In this document: piece by piece, positions 13,369-14,654 of the stretch
Position numbering within the stretch: position 1 is the first letter of the stretch
Layout: each line of letters opens with the position of its first letter
DNA from: Bacillota bacterium
GTDB lineage: Bacteria > Bacillota > Clostridia > Lachnospirales > Lachnospiraceae
Direction: 5' to 3'
Assembly (NCBI GenBank): GCA_023424995.1
Contig: JAFADH010000337.1
Coordinates: 1 to 14,654 of the forward strand
DNA: 14,654 nucleotides
The notes under the pieces: generated by a model
Databases searched by the model: none
What the model was told of the DNA's origin: nothing
What the model saw: only the letters and a program-made list of their open reading frames with translations
Program-made: the position numbers and the translations under genes

Positions 13369-14349
13369 ATGAAGGATCAATATGGTCGTGAAATTAATTA
13401 TATGCGTATCTCGGTTACGGACCGGTGTAATCTTCATTGCAGCTTCTGCAATCCGAAGGAAGGGATATGTTATCAGGATTTCGTGAATATTCTTAATTAT
13501 GATGAGATAATGAAGGCGGTAAGAGCCGTGATACCGCTGGGTATCCGTAATTTCCGGATCACCGGCGGAGAACCTCTGGTCAGGGAGGGCATTGTCTGCT
13601 TTATCAGGGATCTAAAGAGAACGGCAGGGGTGGATGAGGTATACCTTACCACCAACGGCACCTTATTGGAACAGCACCTTGAAGCCTTAACGGAAGCCGG
13701 GCTGGATGGAGTCAACATAAGCCTCTGTTCCGCCTATCCGAAGGAATATGAGACGATTACGGGGCATAATTCAGCGAAAAAGGTAATATCCGCGATCCTG
13801 GCTTCCGCGGGTTTCGGACTGCATACAAAAGTCAACTGCGTATCCCGGCCCGATATGACTCCGGAACAGTACAGGGACATAGCTGATCTGGCCAGGGACT
13901 ATCCCATTGATGTCCGTTTCATTGAGATGATGCCCATCGGATACGGTACCTCCTTTCGGACGGTATCGGGGAAGGAGATCTTAAAACAGCTGGAAGAAGC
14001 CTATGGGAAGGCATCGCCCGGCGCTATGGTACAAGGGAACGGTCCGGCTGAATATTACCGGTTCCCGGATTTTACAGGGCATCTGGGCTTCATCAATGCC
14101 AGATCCTGTTCCTTCTGCGGACGGTGCAACCGGGTAAGGCTTACAGCCGACGGCTGGCTGAAATTATGCCTTTCCTATGAGGAGGGATTAGATCTTCGGG
14201 AGATGTTAAGAAGCAATGCATCCGTCAGGGAATTGACCCTGAAGATAGGAAAGGCCATCCTGTTAAAGCCGGTACAGCATGATTTTAACCAGAGGATGGA
14301 TCATGCTTACCGCAGGAATGTCAGAGCCATGTCCCAGATCGGAGGATAA
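13369..14349 (+). CDS. moaA: GTP 3',8-cyclase MoaA (radical SAM)
   Basis: This 326-aa radical SAM enzyme catalyses the first step of Moco synthesis, GTP to 3',8-cyclo-GTP. The N-terminal cluster motif CNLHCSFC gives C20, C24 and C27 in the expected CX3CX2C spacing after GREINYMRISVTDR. The SAM-binding TGGEPL follows (residues 66-71). The second, GTP-binding [4Fe-4S] site is FCGRCNRVRL...KLCL (C250, C253, C267; CX2CX13C as in characterised MoaA). The C-terminus ends in the essential GG (MSQIGG). ATG 13369 is nine bases after AGGAGG (13354-13359). ATG 13363 (adding Met-Arg) is in frame but only three bases away from it. Length is normal for the family. Confidence 0.95.
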   Translation: MKDQYGREINYMRISVTDRCNLHCSFCNPKEGICYQDFVNILNYDEIMKAVRAVIPLGIRNFRITGGEPLVREGIVCFIRDLKRTAGVDEVYLTTNGTLLEQHLEALTEAGLDGVNISLCSAYPKEYETITGHNSAKKVISAILASAGFGLHTKVNCVSRPDMTPEQYRDIADLARDYPIDVRFIEMMPIGYGTSFRTVSGKEILKQLEEAYGKASPGAMVQGNGPAEYYRFPDFTGHLGFINARSCSFCGRCNRVRLTADGWLKLCLSYEEGLDLREMLRSNASVRELTLKIGKAILLKPVQHDFNQRMDHAYRRNVRAMSQIGG

Positions 14350-14471
14350 CCGGCGGCAGGTCTGCTGTCCTGCCAGGGCCATATCGCAGCTTAAATATCG
14401 CCTGGGGGATAGGGACAGGTGTCAGGCGGGTTATCATTGAATGCCGGACTGGGATTAACATAGGGAGGTTG

Positions 14472-14654
14472 ATGAATATGGAGACGGAACAATATGCCGG
14501 GATGGTATGCAATACCGGATTGACCGCAGTAATAAAAGCTCTTTGTATCAGTGAACATAAGGGAACGGCCAAGACTCCCCGGGATCAGGTTGAACTGATC
14601 AAGGATTACGGAATCCGCGGGGATGCTCATGCAGGCAGCTGGCATCGTCAGATC
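14472..14654 (+). CDS. MOSC-domain protein, N-terminal part (truncated by window end)
   Basis: The open frame begins at ATG 14472 after GGGAGG (14463-14468) and runs off the right edge, giving 61 residues. The sequence VIKALCISEHKGTAKTP and IKDYGIRGDAHAGSWHRQI is the characteristic beginning of a MOSC domain (Moco sulfurase C-terminal-like), a predicted sulfur/metal-carrier fold found in Moco enzymes and in clostridial Moco clusters. In clostridia this version is often fused to a MogA-like domain; whether that holds here cannot be seen. It follows moaA by 122 bases and belongs to the same set. Confidence 0.85.
   Translation, partial: MNMETEQYAGMVCNTGLTAVIKALCISEHKGTAKTPRDQVELIKDYGIRGDAHAGSWHRQI

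Noticed and set aside
14350..14471. Moco riboswitch between moaA and the MOSC gene
   Set aside because: Small hairpins (GGCAGG/CCTGCC, CGCCTG/CAGGCG) are visible, but the layout does not match the Moco RNA motif as I know it, and the stretch is short.

Overview
The window looks like chromosomal DNA from an anaerobic Bacillota, most likely a Clostridia/Lachnospiraceae-type gut bacterium. This is an inference from mid-range GC, strong AGGAGG ribosome binding sites, tightly packed co-directional operons, a clostridial-type lipoprotein, and the molybdenum-cofactor (Moco) gene set seen in purine-degrading clostridia. Every convincing gene is on the + strand.

Region 1 (1-3703) is one translationally coupled operon: the 3' end of a FecCD-type permease, its FecE/BtuD-type ATPase, and two adjacent nitrogenase component 1-like (Oxidored_nitro) proteins, here called D-like and K-like. 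Each junction overlaps by 1 to 8 bases. The D-like protein keeps three cysteines at P-cluster/DPOR-type positions. The K-like partner has lost the equivalent cysteines, and both FeMo-cofactor ligand positions of NifD are changed in the D-like protein. It is therefore not a nitrogen-fixing nitrogenase but an uncharacterised nitrogenase-like reductase, coupled to an importer of the iron-chelate/heme/corrinoid type. No NifH-like reductase gene lies in the window; one would be expected upstream or elsewhere.

Region 2 (3704-3961) is regulatory. It holds a sigma-A-like promoter, nested inverted repeats that can fold as a small three-way junction, and a very strong intrinsic terminator, all ahead of guanine deaminase (3962-5257).

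Region 3 (5258-11525) is a purine/nucleoside uptake operon. A strong promoter set among TTGAT/ATCAA palindromes is followed by three tandem 87-nt repeats, each ending in a terminator hairpin kept by compensatory base changes. Then come a BMP-family lipoprotein, a double-domain ABC ATPase, two RbsC/BPD_transp_2-type permeases, and a TetR-family regulator preceded by an 85-nt palindromic element.

Region 4 (11526-14654) is Moco biosynthesis: a MoeA/MogA-like molybdopterin-binding protein, MoaC, MoaA, and the start of a MOSC-domain protein.

Regions 2 to 4 make a coherent story. Purines are imported, guanine is deaminated to xanthine, and Moco is made, presumably for a molybdenum hydroxylase such as xanthine dehydrogenase encoded outside the window. 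The two observations most worth following are the orphan nitrogenase-like/ABC operon and the triple tandem attenuator in front of the purine transporter.
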